From Gilliamella sp. wkB308 (GTDB lineage: Bacteria; Pseudomonadota; Gammaproteobacteria; Enterobacterales; Orbaceae): a stretch of 64,000 nt of DNA. Below the pieces are notes generated by a model, which worked only from the letters and a program-made list of their open reading frames with translations, was not told the origin of the DNA and searched no databases. This document shows positions 48,658 through 57,682 of the stretch, piece after piece. The stretch's first letter is position 1; each line of letters starts with the position of its first letter. The position numbers were made by a program, and so were the translations under genes. The stretch lies in the NCBI RefSeq assembly GCF_001690185.1, contig NZ_LZGN01000038.1, positions 248,001-312,000 of the forward strand. The letters run 5' to 3'.

Positions 48658-49725
48658 TTATAAGAAAGAACGATAAGGTAATTCAGGCTCATCGGTAAAG
48701 ATGTCTCTAAATCCACGATAATGCTGATAATGCATTTTCTTTTTATCTGTTGGATAAGTGTATTTACCGCCAACTTGCCAGAAGAATGGTGTAAATTGAT
48801 ATTCCAAACGATCTTTCTTCATTTGCCAAAGTACTTCAATTTCACGAGGATCACTTTGGAAATTCGCCCAAATATCATGATGAAAAGGAATCACAACTTG
48901 GGTTTTCAATGATTCCGCTGCACGCAAAATATCTGAAGAGGTCATTTTATCGGTGACCCCCCGCGGATTTTCACCATAAGAAAGCAACGCCACATCGATT
49001 TTATAGTCATTACCATGTTTGGCATAATAGTTAGAGTAATGAGAATCACCCGAGTGATAAAGTGAACCGCCCGAAGTTTCAAACAGGTAATTAACGGCTC
49101 TGTCATCCATGCCATCGAGAATCGCTTTATCAGTTGAGGAAACGCCTTTTGGTAGTGTCACTAAAGAAGTTCTATCAAAAGAATCTAAAACTCGAATGGT
49201 AATATCGCCGACTTTAATGGTTTCACCAACTTTGGCAACAATACAACGATCTTCAGGTACACCCCAACTTTTCCATAATTCGACACAAGCTTTAGGACCA
49301 ATAAATTTCACTTTTGGTGAACAGTTTTGAATGACCGCAGCAGCCACATTGACATCAATATGATCCGCATGATCATGGGTTGCCATTACCGCATCAATCT
49401 CTTTAATAGCAAAAGGATCTAATACAAAAGGACTGGTTCTTAAATTAGGTTGTAATTCACGTACTCCCCCCATACGCATCATTTGATGTTGTTTATTCAT
49501 CAAGGGATTAGCGTGTGTTTTTTTACCAGTCCCACACCAAAAATCGACGGAGATATTGGTATTACCGGCAGATTTTAACCAAATGCCAGTACAAGCAAGC
49601 CACCACATGGTAAACGTATTGGGTTTAACCTCTGTTGCTTCAATCTCTTCATTTAGCCAAGTACCCCATTCAGGAAAGGTATTTAATATCCACGATTCTC
49701 GGGTAATTTCGTTCACTTTACTCAT
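48658..49725 (-). CDS. ulaG: L-ascorbate-6-phosphate lactonase UlaG
   Basis: UlaG opens the lactone ring of L-ascorbate 6-phosphate to give 3-keto-L-gulonate 6-phosphate. The 355-residue protein (354 in E. coli) is a metallo-beta-lactamase fold enzyme with the metal motif THDHADHID and later histidines in [11 protein letters not shown] and [11 protein letters not shown]. It is the second gene of the ulaR-ulaG unit, 26 bp after ulaR, and faces away from the catabolic operon. Confidence 0.96.
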   Translation of the reverse strand: MSKVNEITRESWILNTFPEWGTWLNEEIEATEVKPNTFTMWWLACTGIWLKSAGNTNISVDFWCGTGKKTHANPLMNKQHQMMRMGGVRELQPNLRTSPFVLDPFAIKEIDAVMATHDHADHIDVNVAAAVIQNCSPKVKFIGPKACVELWKSWGVPEDRCIVAKVGETIKVGDITIRVLDSFDRTSLVTLPKGVSSTDKAILDGMDDRAVNYLFETSGGSLYHSGDSHYSNYYAKHGNDYKIDVALLSYGENPRGVTDKMTSSDILRAAESLKTQVVIPFHHDIWANFQSDPREIEVLWQMKKDRLEYQFTPFFWQVGGKYTYPTDKKKMHYQHYRGFRDIFTDEPELPYRSFL

Positions 49726-49751
49726 ACTTTGTTCCTTTTACATTTTAATAA

Positions 49752-50513
49752 TTAAACTAAAATAACATCTACACCTTGCTCCTTAATGCTTTCAATGACT
49801 TCCTTGTTTGCTTGTTTACCGGTAATTAAAATATCGATTTTATTCACAGGACAAAAAAGCATGCCAGAATTGGCTTTGGTTTCAATTTTTGAACTATCGA
49901 CAACAACAACTAATTTTTCAATTTTTTCAAGTATCTGTTGTTCAGCCACTGCACCTAATATTTCATTCTTATAAAGTCCATTGGGTGTTAACGTCTTGCC
50001 ACTGGTAAACATCCACTTACCAGCATATGAATCGGTAATGTTCGCAATGGGGTTAAGAATAATATTTTGTGTTTTGTTATATAACCCTCCCATAATGATG
50101 ACATTTTCATGATCATGTTCAATCAAGTAACACGCTAACGGAAAATAGTTAGTAATGATTGAAACGTTTTTACCACAGAGTTCTCGACCCAATAAAAATG
50201 CTGTTGAACCGCAGTTAATAACTACATTTTCATCAGCTCCACACAACGTTGCTGCACGAATAGCAATACGAGCCTTTTCATGATAATGATCGGTATTATT
50301 GTTACCGATTGGTGCCCATATAGGTTTTTTCTCTTCAATTCGCATAATACCGTTACGAACTTTTTTTACTCTTCCTTCCTGATCGAGCTTAGTGATATCA
50401 CGACGAGCTGTAGCGGGAGAGATAGAAAAATATGAAACTAACTCAGTCACTTTTATCATTCCTTTGTCGTTAACCATTGCCACTATTTCGTTATGTCGCG
50501 ATATTTCGTTCAT
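49752..50513 (-). CDS. ulaR: DeoR-family repressor UlaR
   Basis: UlaR represses L-ascorbate genes and is released by L-ascorbate 6-phosphate. The 253-residue protein (251 in E. coli) has the DeoR winged HTH at residues 5-57 (VTELVSYFSISPATARRDITKLDQEGRVKKVRNG) and the sugar-phosphate sensor with NCGSTAFLLGRELCGKNVSIITNYFPLA. It lies immediately upstream of ulaG and is divergent from ulaA. Phased TGATTAA-type repeats just upstream of its start may be its own operators. Confidence 0.93.
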   Translation of the reverse strand: MNEISRHNEIVAMVNDKGMIKVTELVSYFSISPATARRDITKLDQEGRVKKVRNGIMRIEEKKPIWAPIGNNNTDHYHEKARIAIRAATLCGADENVVINCGSTAFLLGRELCGKNVSIITNYFPLACYLIEHDHENVIIMGGLYNKTQNIILNPIANITDSYAGKWMFTSGKTLTPNGLYKNEILGAVAEQQILEKIEKLVVVVDSSKIETKANSGMLFCPVNKIDILITGKQANKEVIESIKEQGVDVILV

Positions 50514-50537
50514 TATTACCTCTTTATTGAATTAATA

Positions 50538-50564
50538 TGATTAATTTTGATTAAAAATGATAAT
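50538..50564. promoter_or_regulatory. Phased TGATTAA repeats, possible UlaR operator
   Basis: TGATTAA at 50538, TGATTAA at 50548 and TGATAAT at 50558 recur with an exact 10-bp period, one helical turn. They begin 25 bp upstream of the ulaR start codon. DeoR-family repressors often bind repeated short elements; assignment to UlaR is inference. Confidence 0.4.
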
Positions 50565-50680
50565 AATTTTCATTCATAATATTGTCAAATATTTATAATC
50601 AATATTTAACTCATTGTTGATTCAATATATTGATAATAATAATTATATTTTTAAGTTTTACCGCTATTTTTTCCTAAAAA

Positions 50681-50696
50681 TGTGATGATAATCACA
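50681..50696. promoter_or_regulatory. CRP (cAMP receptor protein) binding site
   Basis: TGTGATGATAATCACA is a full match to the TGTGA-N6-TCACA dyad. It lies 244 bp before the ulaA start codon and 168 bp before ulaR. In E. coli the divergent ula promoters are also activated by cAMP-CRP, which fits this placement. Confidence 0.85.
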
Positions 50697-50939
50697 GATG
50701 TGGGTGTGATAGGTTTAGAAAAGTGATCTTTATCAAAATAATCATAAATAATCATTGAATGGTTAATTGTGATTGTAGAATATAACAAGTGTTATTTGAG
50801 CATGAATAACGAAGTGTAATCAGAAATTTTATCTATTCATATAACAATAAACATTATAGAAAAATTTAAAAACGAAGTTAGTTCTCCACAGTAAAGCGTT
50901 AGATATTTAAAGATGTCGGTAAACCAATGAGAGGAACAT

Positions 50940-52709
50940 ATGGAAGTAATCTACAACATATTTTATATTTTTTATAGCCAAGTTATGACAAAAGCGCCTT
51001 TGTTGCTTGGCTTGGTGACAATGTTAGGTTATTGCCTTTTACGTAAAGACATAACAACCGTTTTAAAAGGCACCATTAAAACCATTGTTGGTTTTATGTT
51101 ATTACAAGTCGGTTCAGGGGTATTAGTTTCAACCTTTAAACCCGTCATTGCAAAACTATCAGAATATCATGGTATTAAAGGATCGATTATTGATACGTAC
51201 GCCTCGATGGTGGCAGTCGAAAAGGGTATGGGCGATCAATATTCGTGGGTTGGCTATGCAGTACTATTGGCGCTTGCTATCAATATTGTACTTGTGCTCT
51301 TTCGCCGTTTAACCGGTATCAGAACGATCATGCTGACAGGTCATATTATGTTTCAGCAAGTCGGTCTCATTGCTCTATTTTACTTTTTATTTGGTTATGG
51401 TATGTGGGAAACCATTATTTATTCCGCCATTATTACTGCACTCTATTGGGGAATATTCTCAAATATGATGTTTAAACCAACTCAAGCCGTTACAGGTGGT
51501 GCTGGTTTTTCGATAGGTCATCAACAGCAACTCGGTTCATGGATAGCGGTAAAATTAGCGCCTAAACTGGGTGATAAAAATGATTCGGTTGATAATCTTA
51601 AATTACCTAAATGGTTACATATTTTCCATGATAGTATCGCTGCCACAACCATTGTCATGACATTCTTCTTTGGCATCATCCTTCTTTCATTTGGTTTAGA
51701 TAATCTTCAAACAATGGCAGGTTCAACCCATTGGACAATCTATATTTTCGAAACTGGGCTTAAATTTGCCGTTGCAATACAGGTTATTGTTGGTGGCGTT
51801 CGAATGTTTGTTGCTGAATTATCCGAAGCATTTAAAGGCATTTCTGAAAAGTTAATCCCTAATGCTGTGCTTGCTATTGATTGTGCTGCCATTTATGCAT
51901 TTTCGCCTAATGCCATGGTGTTTGGATTTATTTGGGGGGCGTTAGGGCAATTCTTAGCGATCGCATTATTACTCATCTTTAAATCGCCAATAATGATTAT
52001 TCCAGGCTTTATTCCTATGTTCTTCTCAAATGCGACAATCGGCGTATTTGCCAACCATTTTGGTGGTTGGAAAGCAGTTATGAAAATCTGTTTTGCTATG
52101 GGAATCATTGAAGTTCTTGGGTCTGCTTGGGTGATCAATATTTTTGCGCAAAACGGCACACCTATTGACTCTTGGATGGGGATGGCGGATTGGTCAATTC
52201 TATTCCCACCAATCTTACAAGGGTTATCATTCTCTCATTTGTTTATCTATCTAATCATTGCGTTAGCGTTGGTGTATATGTTCTTTGCCGCTAAAACACT
52301 ACGAGCAGAAGAAGCACAACAAAAAAATCAACCTATCGAAAACGATATACATCAGGATGTTAATGAAGCAGTAGTTGAAAAAATGGATGAAGTTGCAATA
52401 AGTGAAGGCCAACCAATTCGTATTTTGGCGGTATGTGGTAGCGGTCAAGGATCATCAATGATGATGAAAATGAAAATTGCTAATTTTCTGGATAAGAAAG
52501 GGATCCCCAATATCATGGACTCTTGTGCAGTTACCGACTACAAATCCCGTTTACCGAATGTTGATATCATCGTGGCATCGAAACATTTGATACATGAAAT
52601 TGAAGTGAATGAAGGTCAACACGCACTCGGTGTACAAAATATGCTTAATCCACATACGTTTGGCGATGAGCTTATCGAACTAATAAATCAAGTTAATACG
52701 AATAAATAG
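50940..52709 (+). CDS. ulaA: L-ascorbate PTS permease, fused EIIC-EIIB (UlaA-UlaB)
   Basis: This single 589-residue polypeptide joins the membrane component UlaA (EIIC, about residues 1-465, some eleven helices; [30 protein letters not shown]) to the cytoplasmic phosphotransfer component UlaB (EIIB, about 490-589). The linker (about 465-490) is Glu/Gln-rich. The EIIB phosphocysteine is Cys499 in [13 protein letters not shown]. In E. coli these are separate proteins of 465 and 101 residues. It imports and phosphorylates L-ascorbate. It is the first gene of ulaAB-C-F-D-E, with a GAGGA ribosome site before the ATG. Confidence 0.94.
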   Translation: MEVIYNIFYIFYSQVMTKAPLLLGLVTMLGYCLLRKDITTVLKGTIKTIVGFMLLQVGSGVLVSTFKPVIAKLSEYHGIKGSIIDTYASMVAVEKGMGDQYSWVGYAVLLALAINIVLVLFRRLTGIRTIMLTGHIMFQQVGLIALFYFLFGYGMWETIIYSAIITALYWGIFSNMMFKPTQAVTGGAGFSIGHQQQLGSWIAVKLAPKLGDKNDSVDNLKLPKWLHIFHDSIAATTIVMTFFFGIILLSFGLDNLQTMAGSTHWTIYIFETGLKFAVAIQVIVGGVRMFVAELSEAFKGISEKLIPNAVLAIDCAAIYAFSPNAMVFGFIWGALGQFLAIALLLIFKSPIMIIPGFIPMFFSNATIGVFANHFGGWKAVMKICFAMGIIEVLGSAWVINIFAQNGTPIDSWMGMADWSILFPPILQGLSFSHLFIYLIIALALVYMFFAAKTLRAEEAQQKNQPIENDIHQDVNEAVVEKMDEVAISEGQPIRILAVCGSGQGSSMMMKMKIANFLDKKGIPNIMDSCAVTDYKSRLPNVDIIVASKHLIHEIEVNEGQHALGVQNMLNPHTFGDELIELINQVNTNK

Positions 52710-52734
52710 ATAGAATAGTAAAAAGGAGCGCAAT

Positions 52735-53208
52735 ATGGCTTTCAAAGAATCTTTAATTGAAAATAACTCAATTTTACTCAGCGCAGAAGCGGCGAATTGG
52801 GAAGATGCAGTCAAGCTGGGTACCGATATGTTAGTGGCATCGAAAGCAATTGAACCATCTTATCACGATGCCATTATCCGTTGTGTAAAATCGATGGGAC
52901 CTTACATTATCATTGCGCCAAATCTGGCTATGCCTCATGCCAGACCTGAAGATGGTGTCAATCGTACCGCTTTTGCCTTGGTCACCTTAAAAAAACCTGT
53001 CTATTTTGACGGAGAAGATGAACCGGTTGATGTGCTTGTCACTTTAGCTGGAAGTACGTCTGATCAACATATGGAGGGGTTGATGGAAGTTACTCAGATT
53101 TTGGATGATGAAAATAGTGAAACGGGTGTTGACCTCGATAAATTAAGACGTTGTAACAGTAAAGAAGATGTCTACGCAGTCATTGATCGGGCTTTAAATG
53201 GAGGCTAG
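52735..53208 (+). CDS. ulaC: L-ascorbate PTS EIIA component UlaC
   Basis: UlaC takes phosphate from HPr and hands it to the EIIB domain. The 157-residue protein (154 in E. coli) is a mannitol/fructose-type EIIA with the phosphohistidine His68 in LAMPHARPEDGV. A strong ribosome site (AAAAGGAG) precedes it. It follows the UlaA-UlaB fusion by 25 bp and precedes ulaF by 3 bp. Confidence 0.95.
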   Translation: MAFKESLIENNSILLSAEAANWEDAVKLGTDMLVASKAIEPSYHDAIIRCVKSMGPYIIIAPNLAMPHARPEDGVNRTAFALVTLKKPVYFDGEDEPVDVLVTLAGSTSDQHMEGLMEVTQILDDENSETGVDLDKLRRCNSKEDVYAVIDRALNGG

Positions 53209-53211
53209 TTT

Positions 53212-53904
53212 ATGTATCAAGCTTTAAAAGAAAGAGTTTTACACGCTAATTTACTGTTACCTAAATATAATCTGGTCACTTTTACTTGGGGCAACGTATC
53301 AGAAATTGATCGCACAAAAGGCGTTATAGCTATAAAGCCTTCAGGCGTGGAGTACGGTGCGATGACCGTTGATGATATTGTTGTGGTTGCATTAACAGGG
53401 GAAATTGTAGAAGGTAAACTCAATCCTTCCAGTGATACAGCCACACATCTTGAACTCTATAAAGCATTTGAAAATATTGGCGGCATTGTCCATACCCATT
53501 CGCGCTATGCCACCATTTGGGCTCAAGCAGAGTTAGACATCCCAGCCTTAGGCACAACGCATGCCGATTACTTTTATGGTGATGTACCTTGTACTCGTCG
53601 GTTAACTGATAGTGAAATTGCGACCGATTATGAAAAAAATACAGGACTTGTCATCATTGAGGAGTTCAAACGTCGAGGCGTTGATCCAAAAGCCATGCCT
53701 GGCGCTGTGATTTCTGGACATGCTCCATTTTGTTGGGGGAAAAATGCTATCGACGCCGTACATAATGCTGTGGTACTGGAAGAAGTCGCTATGATGGCAA
53801 TTGCAACTCGTCAGCTCAATCAAACAATTAAAATACAACAAACTTTATCTGATAAGCACTATTTTCGCAAACATGGCGCAAACGCTTATTACGGTCAAAA
53901 ATAA
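53212..53904 (+). CDS. ulaF: L-ribulose-5-phosphate 4-epimerase UlaF
   Basis: UlaF converts L-ribulose 5-phosphate to D-xylulose 5-phosphate, which enters the pentose phosphate pathway. The 230-residue class II aldolase-fold zinc enzyme has the metal histidines in [11 protein letters not shown] and the blocks [31 protein letters not shown] and [10 protein letters not shown]. The match to UlaF/AraD/SgbE is strong; the operon makes UlaF the right member. Its place before ulaD differs from the E. coli order D-E-F. Confidence 0.94.
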   Translation: MYQALKERVLHANLLLPKYNLVTFTWGNVSEIDRTKGVIAIKPSGVEYGAMTVDDIVVVALTGEIVEGKLNPSSDTATHLELYKAFENIGGIVHTHSRYATIWAQAELDIPALGTTHADYFYGDVPCTRRLTDSEIATDYEKNTGLVIIEEFKRRGVDPKAMPGAVISGHAPFCWGKNAIDAVHNAVVLEEVAMMAIATRQLNQTIKIQQTLSDKHYFRKHGANAYYGQK

Positions 53905-53922
53905 ATGAACAAGGAAATGAAA

Positions 53923-54567
53923 ATGACAGCACCTAAATTACAAATCGCCTTAGATCAAACTGAATTAAAACCGGCATTAGATGTTGCTAAAAATGTATCA
54001 GGATTTGTCGACATTATTGAAGTCGGCACTATTCTTGCGTTTGGGGCAGGCATGGAAAGTGTAAAAACATTAAGACAACTTTATCCTGATCATATTTTAG
54101 TTTGTGACTTAAAAACCACCGATGGCGGAGCAATTTTGGCAAAAATGGCTTTTTCGGCTGGCGCTAATTGGTTAACCGTATCGGCAGCTGCGCACATAGC
54201 CACGGTTGAAGCATGTAAGAAAGTTGCCGATGAGTTTAAAGGCGAAATCCAAATCGAATTGTATGGGCATTGGACATTAGAAGATGCGAAAGCTTGGCGA
54301 AAACTGGGGATAAAACAGGCAATTTATCATCGTTCTCGAGATGCTGAGTTAGCCGGAGTAGGTTGGGGACAAGAGGATCTGGTTAAAATGCGTCAGCTTT
54401 CAGATTTAGGACTAGAGCTTTCAATCACAGGGGGAATTGTACCGGAAGATATCCACTTGTTTGCCGGCATTAAAACCAAAGCCTTTATTGCTGGTCGAGC
54501 TCTTGCCAATGAAAATGGTAAAAAAACGGCTCAAGCATTAAGAGAGCAAATAGCAAAATATTGGTAA
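53923..54567 (+). CDS. ulaD: 3-keto-L-gulonate-6-phosphate decarboxylase UlaD
   Basis: UlaD decarboxylates 3-keto-L-gulonate 6-phosphate to L-xylulose 5-phosphate. The protein of 214 residues (216 in E. coli) is an orotidine-phosphate-decarboxylase-fold barrel with the DxK motif in VCDLKTTDGG and IEVGTILAFGAG, YHRSRDAELAGVGW and FIAGRAL. An upstream in-frame ATG at 53905 exists, but the ATG at 53923 has AAGGA 7 nt before it and gives the usual N-terminus. A terminator-like hairpin follows. Confidence 0.93.
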   Translation: MTAPKLQIALDQTELKPALDVAKNVSGFVDIIEVGTILAFGAGMESVKTLRQLYPDHILVCDLKTTDGGAILAKMAFSAGANWLTVSAAAHIATVEACKKVADEFKGEIQIELYGHWTLEDAKAWRKLGIKQAIYHRSRDAELAGVGWGQEDLVKMRQLSDLGLELSITGGIVPEDIHLFAGIKTKAFIAGRALANENGKKTAQALREQIAKYW

Positions 54568-54576
54568 GTGATAGAT

Positions 54577-54603
54577 TGCAGTCGTTACGGCGACTGCATT
54601 TTT
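54577..54603 (+). terminator. Hairpin with T tract between ulaD and ulaE
   Basis: A perfect 8-bp stem (TGCAGTCG/CGACTGCA, 54577-54584 and 54591-54598) with loop TTACGG is followed by five T. It lies 9 bp after the ulaD stop and 30 bp before the ulaE start. It may cause partial termination or protect the upstream mRNA. Confidence 0.75.
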
Positions 54604-54634
54604 AAAATAATAAAGATATGAGCAGGTTTTAACT

Positions 54635-55531
54635 ATGTCAACATTTGCAATCGATCCAAATTTCCAGACCAATCATATTGGCATTTATGAAAAAGCGTTG
54701 CCGAATGAACTTTCATGGCAACAAAAATTGCAGGAAGCAAAGTCATTAGGGTTTAATTTTATTGAGATATCAATAGATGAATCAGACGAGCGTCGGGCAA
54801 GGCTCGATTGGTCTGATGACGAAATCTATGCACTAAAACGATTATGTGAGCAAAATCAGATACCACTACATTCAATGTGTTTAAGTGCTCATCGTAAATA
54901 TCCGTTTGGCTCAGCAGATGAAACAATCCGCAACCAAGCTAAAGACATTATGAATAAAGCGCTCATTTTGGCTTATAAGCTTGGAATAAGAGTGATTCAG
55001 TTAGCAGGGTATGATGTCTATTATGAACCAGCAAATAACAAGACTCACCAACGTTTTATTGAAGGTATGCAATGGTCAGCTAAACAGGCGGAAAAAGTCG
55101 GGATAATGTTAGCAGTTGAAATTATGGATACTAATTACCTGAATTCACTTAGTAAATTTGAAATTCTAAAACGGGAAGTGAATTCCCCTTATTTCATGGC
55201 TTATCCTGATGTTGGAAATATTACGGGTTGGAACTACGATACATGTACTGAGCTATTGTTAAGTCGTGACCATATCGTTCAAATTCATCTAAAAGATACC
55301 TTAAAAGTGAAAAATAATTATTCTGGACAATTTAGAGATCTTGTCATTGGTGAAGGTGAGGTTGATTTTCTTGCCATATTTAACACACTTAAAATGATGA
55401 ACTATTCCGCACCGTTAGTCATTGAAATGTGGGCAAAAGATGATAAATGGAAAGAAAATATTATCACCGCTCAAAAAAGATTAAAGGCAATCGGCGAACA
55501 GGCAGGGTTTCCTATATTTAATCCAATATAA
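54635..55531 (+). CDS. ulaE: L-xylulose-5-phosphate 3-epimerase UlaE
   Basis: UlaE converts L-xylulose 5-phosphate to L-ribulose 5-phosphate. The 298-residue TIM-barrel protein belongs to the xylose-isomerase-like family; E. coli UlaE has 284. It has GIYEKALP, FNFIEISIDESDERRARLDW, HSMCLSAHRKYPFGS and the metal-binding AVEIMDT, YPDVGN, HLKDT and IGEGEVDF blocks. It is the last gene of the operon, after a terminator-like hairpin that may lower its expression. Confidence 0.94.
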   Translation: MSTFAIDPNFQTNHIGIYEKALPNELSWQQKLQEAKSLGFNFIEISIDESDERRARLDWSDDEIYALKRLCEQNQIPLHSMCLSAHRKYPFGSADETIRNQAKDIMNKALILAYKLGIRVIQLAGYDVYYEPANNKTHQRFIEGMQWSAKQAEKVGIMLAVEIMDTNYLNSLSKFEILKREVNSPYFMAYPDVGNITGWNYDTCTELLLSRDHIVQIHLKDTLKVKNNYSGQFRDLVIGEGEVDFLAIFNTLKMMNYSAPLVIEMWAKDDKWKENIITAQKRLKAIGEQAGFPIFNPI

Positions 55532-55560
55532 AATCAAACATGATCTGATTGTAAATCAAC

Positions 55561-55588
55561 GCTTCATCTTATTGAAAAAAGATGAAGC
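55561..55588. terminator. Terminator-like hairpin between ulaE and yjdM
   Basis: A perfect 10-bp stem (GCTTCATCTT/AAGATGAAGC) with an 8-nt loop lies between convergent ulaE and yjdM, 10 bp from the yjdM stop codon. No clean T run follows on either strand, so efficiency is uncertain. Confidence 0.5.
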
Positions 55589-55598
55589 ATTCAATGCA

Positions 55599-55934
55599 TT
55601 AAGCTTTTTTGACAAAACAAGCTTTAAGCATAATTTTCATGCCATCGATTTTACAATCAATTTCATGATCACCATCGACTAAACGAATCCCTTTCGCTTT
55701 TGCCCCTTTTTTTAGCACAGTCGATGAACCTTTTAATTTAAGGTCTTTAATCAATAACACATCATCGCCATCCGCTAATAAATTACCGTTGCTGTCTTTC
55801 ACTTCACGTTGAGATGATTCAGCCGTTGCTTGATTAGGATCCCACTCATGAGCACACATTGAGCAGACAATTAAATTACCGTCGGGATAAGTATATTCTG
55901 ATCCACAGGTAGGGCAGTGATTTGTTGATTCCAT
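55599..55934 (-). CDS. yjdM: Zinc-ribbon protein YjdM (PhnA family)
   Basis: This 111-residue protein is the same length as E. coli YjdM (PhnA). The N-terminal zinc ribbon has [10 protein letters not shown] and CSMCAHEW, followed by the conserved [22 protein letters not shown] and [13 protein letters not shown] longer frame reaches 56021, but the ATG at 55934 has AGGAAAC well placed and gives the standard protein start. The biochemical role is not firmly known; despite the old name it is not a proven phosphonate enzyme. It converges on ulaE. Confidence 0.92.
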   Translation of the reverse strand: MESTNHCPTCGSEYTYPDGNLIVCSMCAHEWDPNQATAESSQREVKDSNGNLLADGDDVLLIKDLKLKGSSTVLKKGAKAKGIRLVDGDHEIDCKIDGMKIMLKACFVKKA

Positions 55935-56104
55935 CTTGTTTCCTGTCGTATTAAAAAGTTTAATTATAGCATAATTATTATCAAATTCCCTGACTTTAGA
56001 TTTTGCCTTGTTCTTTGGCAAATCTATTATTAGCGCTTTGCACGATTAGGGCTATCGTGTAATATAGTCGTTATCATAAAAATCTAGAATATTGTGAATA
56101 TTAT

Positions 56105-56272
56105 ATGAAATCATTAATAAAATTACTTTCGATGTTTTTACTCATACTATCTATTGTGGGTTGTGGACTTAAAGGGCCGTTATACCATCCTACTGAAGCA
56201 TCCAATAATCAAACTGATCAATCAACTATGAAGAGTTTGAGTCAAGAACAAATAATAAATAAAGTTGCTTAA
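56105..56272 (+). CDS. lptM: LPS-assembly-associated lipoprotein LptM (YifL)
   Basis: This 55-residue lipoprotein (ATG at 56105, stop ending 56272) has a signal peptide and lipidated Cys20 followed at once by the family signature CGLKGPLY. LptM (YifL) binds the LptD-LptE translocon and helps its oxidative maturation in the outer membrane. The rest is a short polar tail (HPTEASNNQTDQS), shorter than in E. coli (67). It starts the lptM-lysA-dapF-yigA-xerC-yigB cluster and lies 15 bp before lysA. Confidence 0.93.
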   Translation: MKSLIKLLSMFLLILSIVGCGLKGPLYHPTEASNNQTDQSTMKSLSQEQIINKVA

Positions 56273-56287
56273 ATTAGGAATGAAACA

Positions 56288-57541
56288 ATGAATTTTTTGC
56301 ATTATCAAAATGGTCATTTATTGGCTGAGCAGATTGCTATTAATGATTTAGCCAAACAATATGGTACCCCTTTATATGTTTATTCTGCTGACTATATCAC
56401 TCAGCAGTTTTTAGCTTACAAACAGGCACTTACTCAGCGTAAACATTTAATTTGTTATGCGGTCAAAGCAAATAGTAACTTAGCGGTATTACAATTGTTA
56501 GTTAAGTTAGGTTCAGGATTTGATATTGTTTCACAAGGCGAGTTAGAACGTGTACTTAAAGCGGGCGCAGACCCTAAAAAAGTTGTCTTTTCAGGAGTAG
56601 CGAAATCCATTGTCGAAATTGAACGAGCTTTACAAGTCGGTATAAAGTGCTTCAATGTTGAATCAGAAGCAGAATTGTATCGAATCAATGATGTTGCAAA
56701 ACGTCTTGGCAAAGTTGCTGCTATATCTCTAAGAATTAATCCCGATGTCGATGCAAAAACGCATCCATATATTTCAACCGGTTTACGAGAAAACAAATTT
56801 GGTATTAGCTATCAATTAGCGATTGAGGTGTACCGTCAAGCAAAAGCATTATCCAATATTAACATTGTTGGCATAGATTGCCATATTGGCTCGCAACTGA
56901 CTGAGTTATCGCCGTTTTTGGATGCCGCAGAACGTATACTTTTATTAGTCGATAAATTGAAATCCGAAAATATTCAGATACAACATATTGATCTTGGTGG
57001 CGGGTTAGGCGTTTGTTATGATGATGAGCAACCACCGACGGCATCGCTACTGGTGACTGAATTATTGAAAAAATTAGCTGATTATCCAGATCTCGAAGTG
57101 ATATTTGAACCGGGGCGTTCAATTGTGGCTAATGCGGGTTTACTCATTACGAAAGTGGAATACACTAAACATCAAGATGATAACCATTTTGCAATAGTCG
57201 ATGCGGGGATGAATGATTTAATTCGTCCAGCGCTTTATGAAGCTTGGATGCGTATATTACCCGAAAAACAGCAACAAGCAGATGATAAAACCTTTGTATA
57301 CAACGTTGTTGGACCGATTTGTGAATCAAGTGATGTGCTTGCTTATCAACGTGAGCTATCTATCAAACAAGATGATTTAGTAGTGATATGTAGCGCAGGT
57401 GCTTATGGATTTAGCATGGCTTCAAATTACAACAGCCATCCTCGCCCGGCAGAAGTGATGCTGATTGACCCACAACAGCATAAGTTAATTCGTCAACGCG
57501 AAACGTTTGAAGACTTATGGCGTGGAGAACACGTGTTTTAG
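56288..57541 (+). CDS. lysA: Diaminopimelate decarboxylase
   Basis: LysA makes L-lysine from meso-diaminopimelate with pyridoxal phosphate. The 417-residue protein has the PLP lysine in CYAVKANSN, the family signatures SGFDIVSQGELERVLKAG and GIDCHIGSQ, the phosphate-binding HIDLGGGLGV, EPGRSIVANAG and, near the end, the substrate-contacting GPICESSDVLA and GAYGFSMASNYNS. It lies between lptM and dapF, the gene order known from pseudomonads rather than E. coli, bringing two lysine-pathway genes together. Confidence 0.97.
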   Translation: MNFLHYQNGHLLAEQIAINDLAKQYGTPLYVYSADYITQQFLAYKQALTQRKHLICYAVKANSNLAVLQLLVKLGSGFDIVSQGELERVLKAGADPKKVVFSGVAKSIVEIERALQVGIKCFNVESEAELYRINDVAKRLGKVAAISLRINPDVDAKTHPYISTGLRENKFGISYQLAIEVYRQAKALSNINIVGIDCHIGSQLTELSPFLDAAERILLLVDKLKSENIQIQHIDLGGGLGVCYDDEQPPTASLLVTELLKKLADYPDLEVIFEPGRSIVANAGLLITKVEYTKHQDDNHFAIVDAGMNDLIRPALYEAWMRILPEKQQQADDKTFVYNVVGPICESSDVLAYQRELSIKQDDLVVICSAGAYGFSMASNYNSHPRPAEVMLIDPQQHKLIRQRETFEDLWRGEHVF

Positions 57542-57682
57542 CTATCCATTAATGTATAGTTTTAACTGGTTAAATAAAAATGATGAATCTTAATAAGTTG
57601 TTTATGACGTTTTTTAGATCAAACGAATCAAAAAACAGTTATTCAAGATATAGTAATCTTTGATGATAAAAGGTAGATGATG

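Larger units (their letters stand above)
50514..50939. other. ulaR-ulaA divergent control region
   Basis: This 426-bp region separates the divergent ulaR-ulaG and ulaA operons. It contains TGATTAA-type repeats at 50538-50564, further TGAT elements around 50610-50640, a textbook CRP site at 50681-50696 and a good ribosome site (GAGGA) just before ulaA. The remainder is A/T-rich. Confidence 0.7.
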
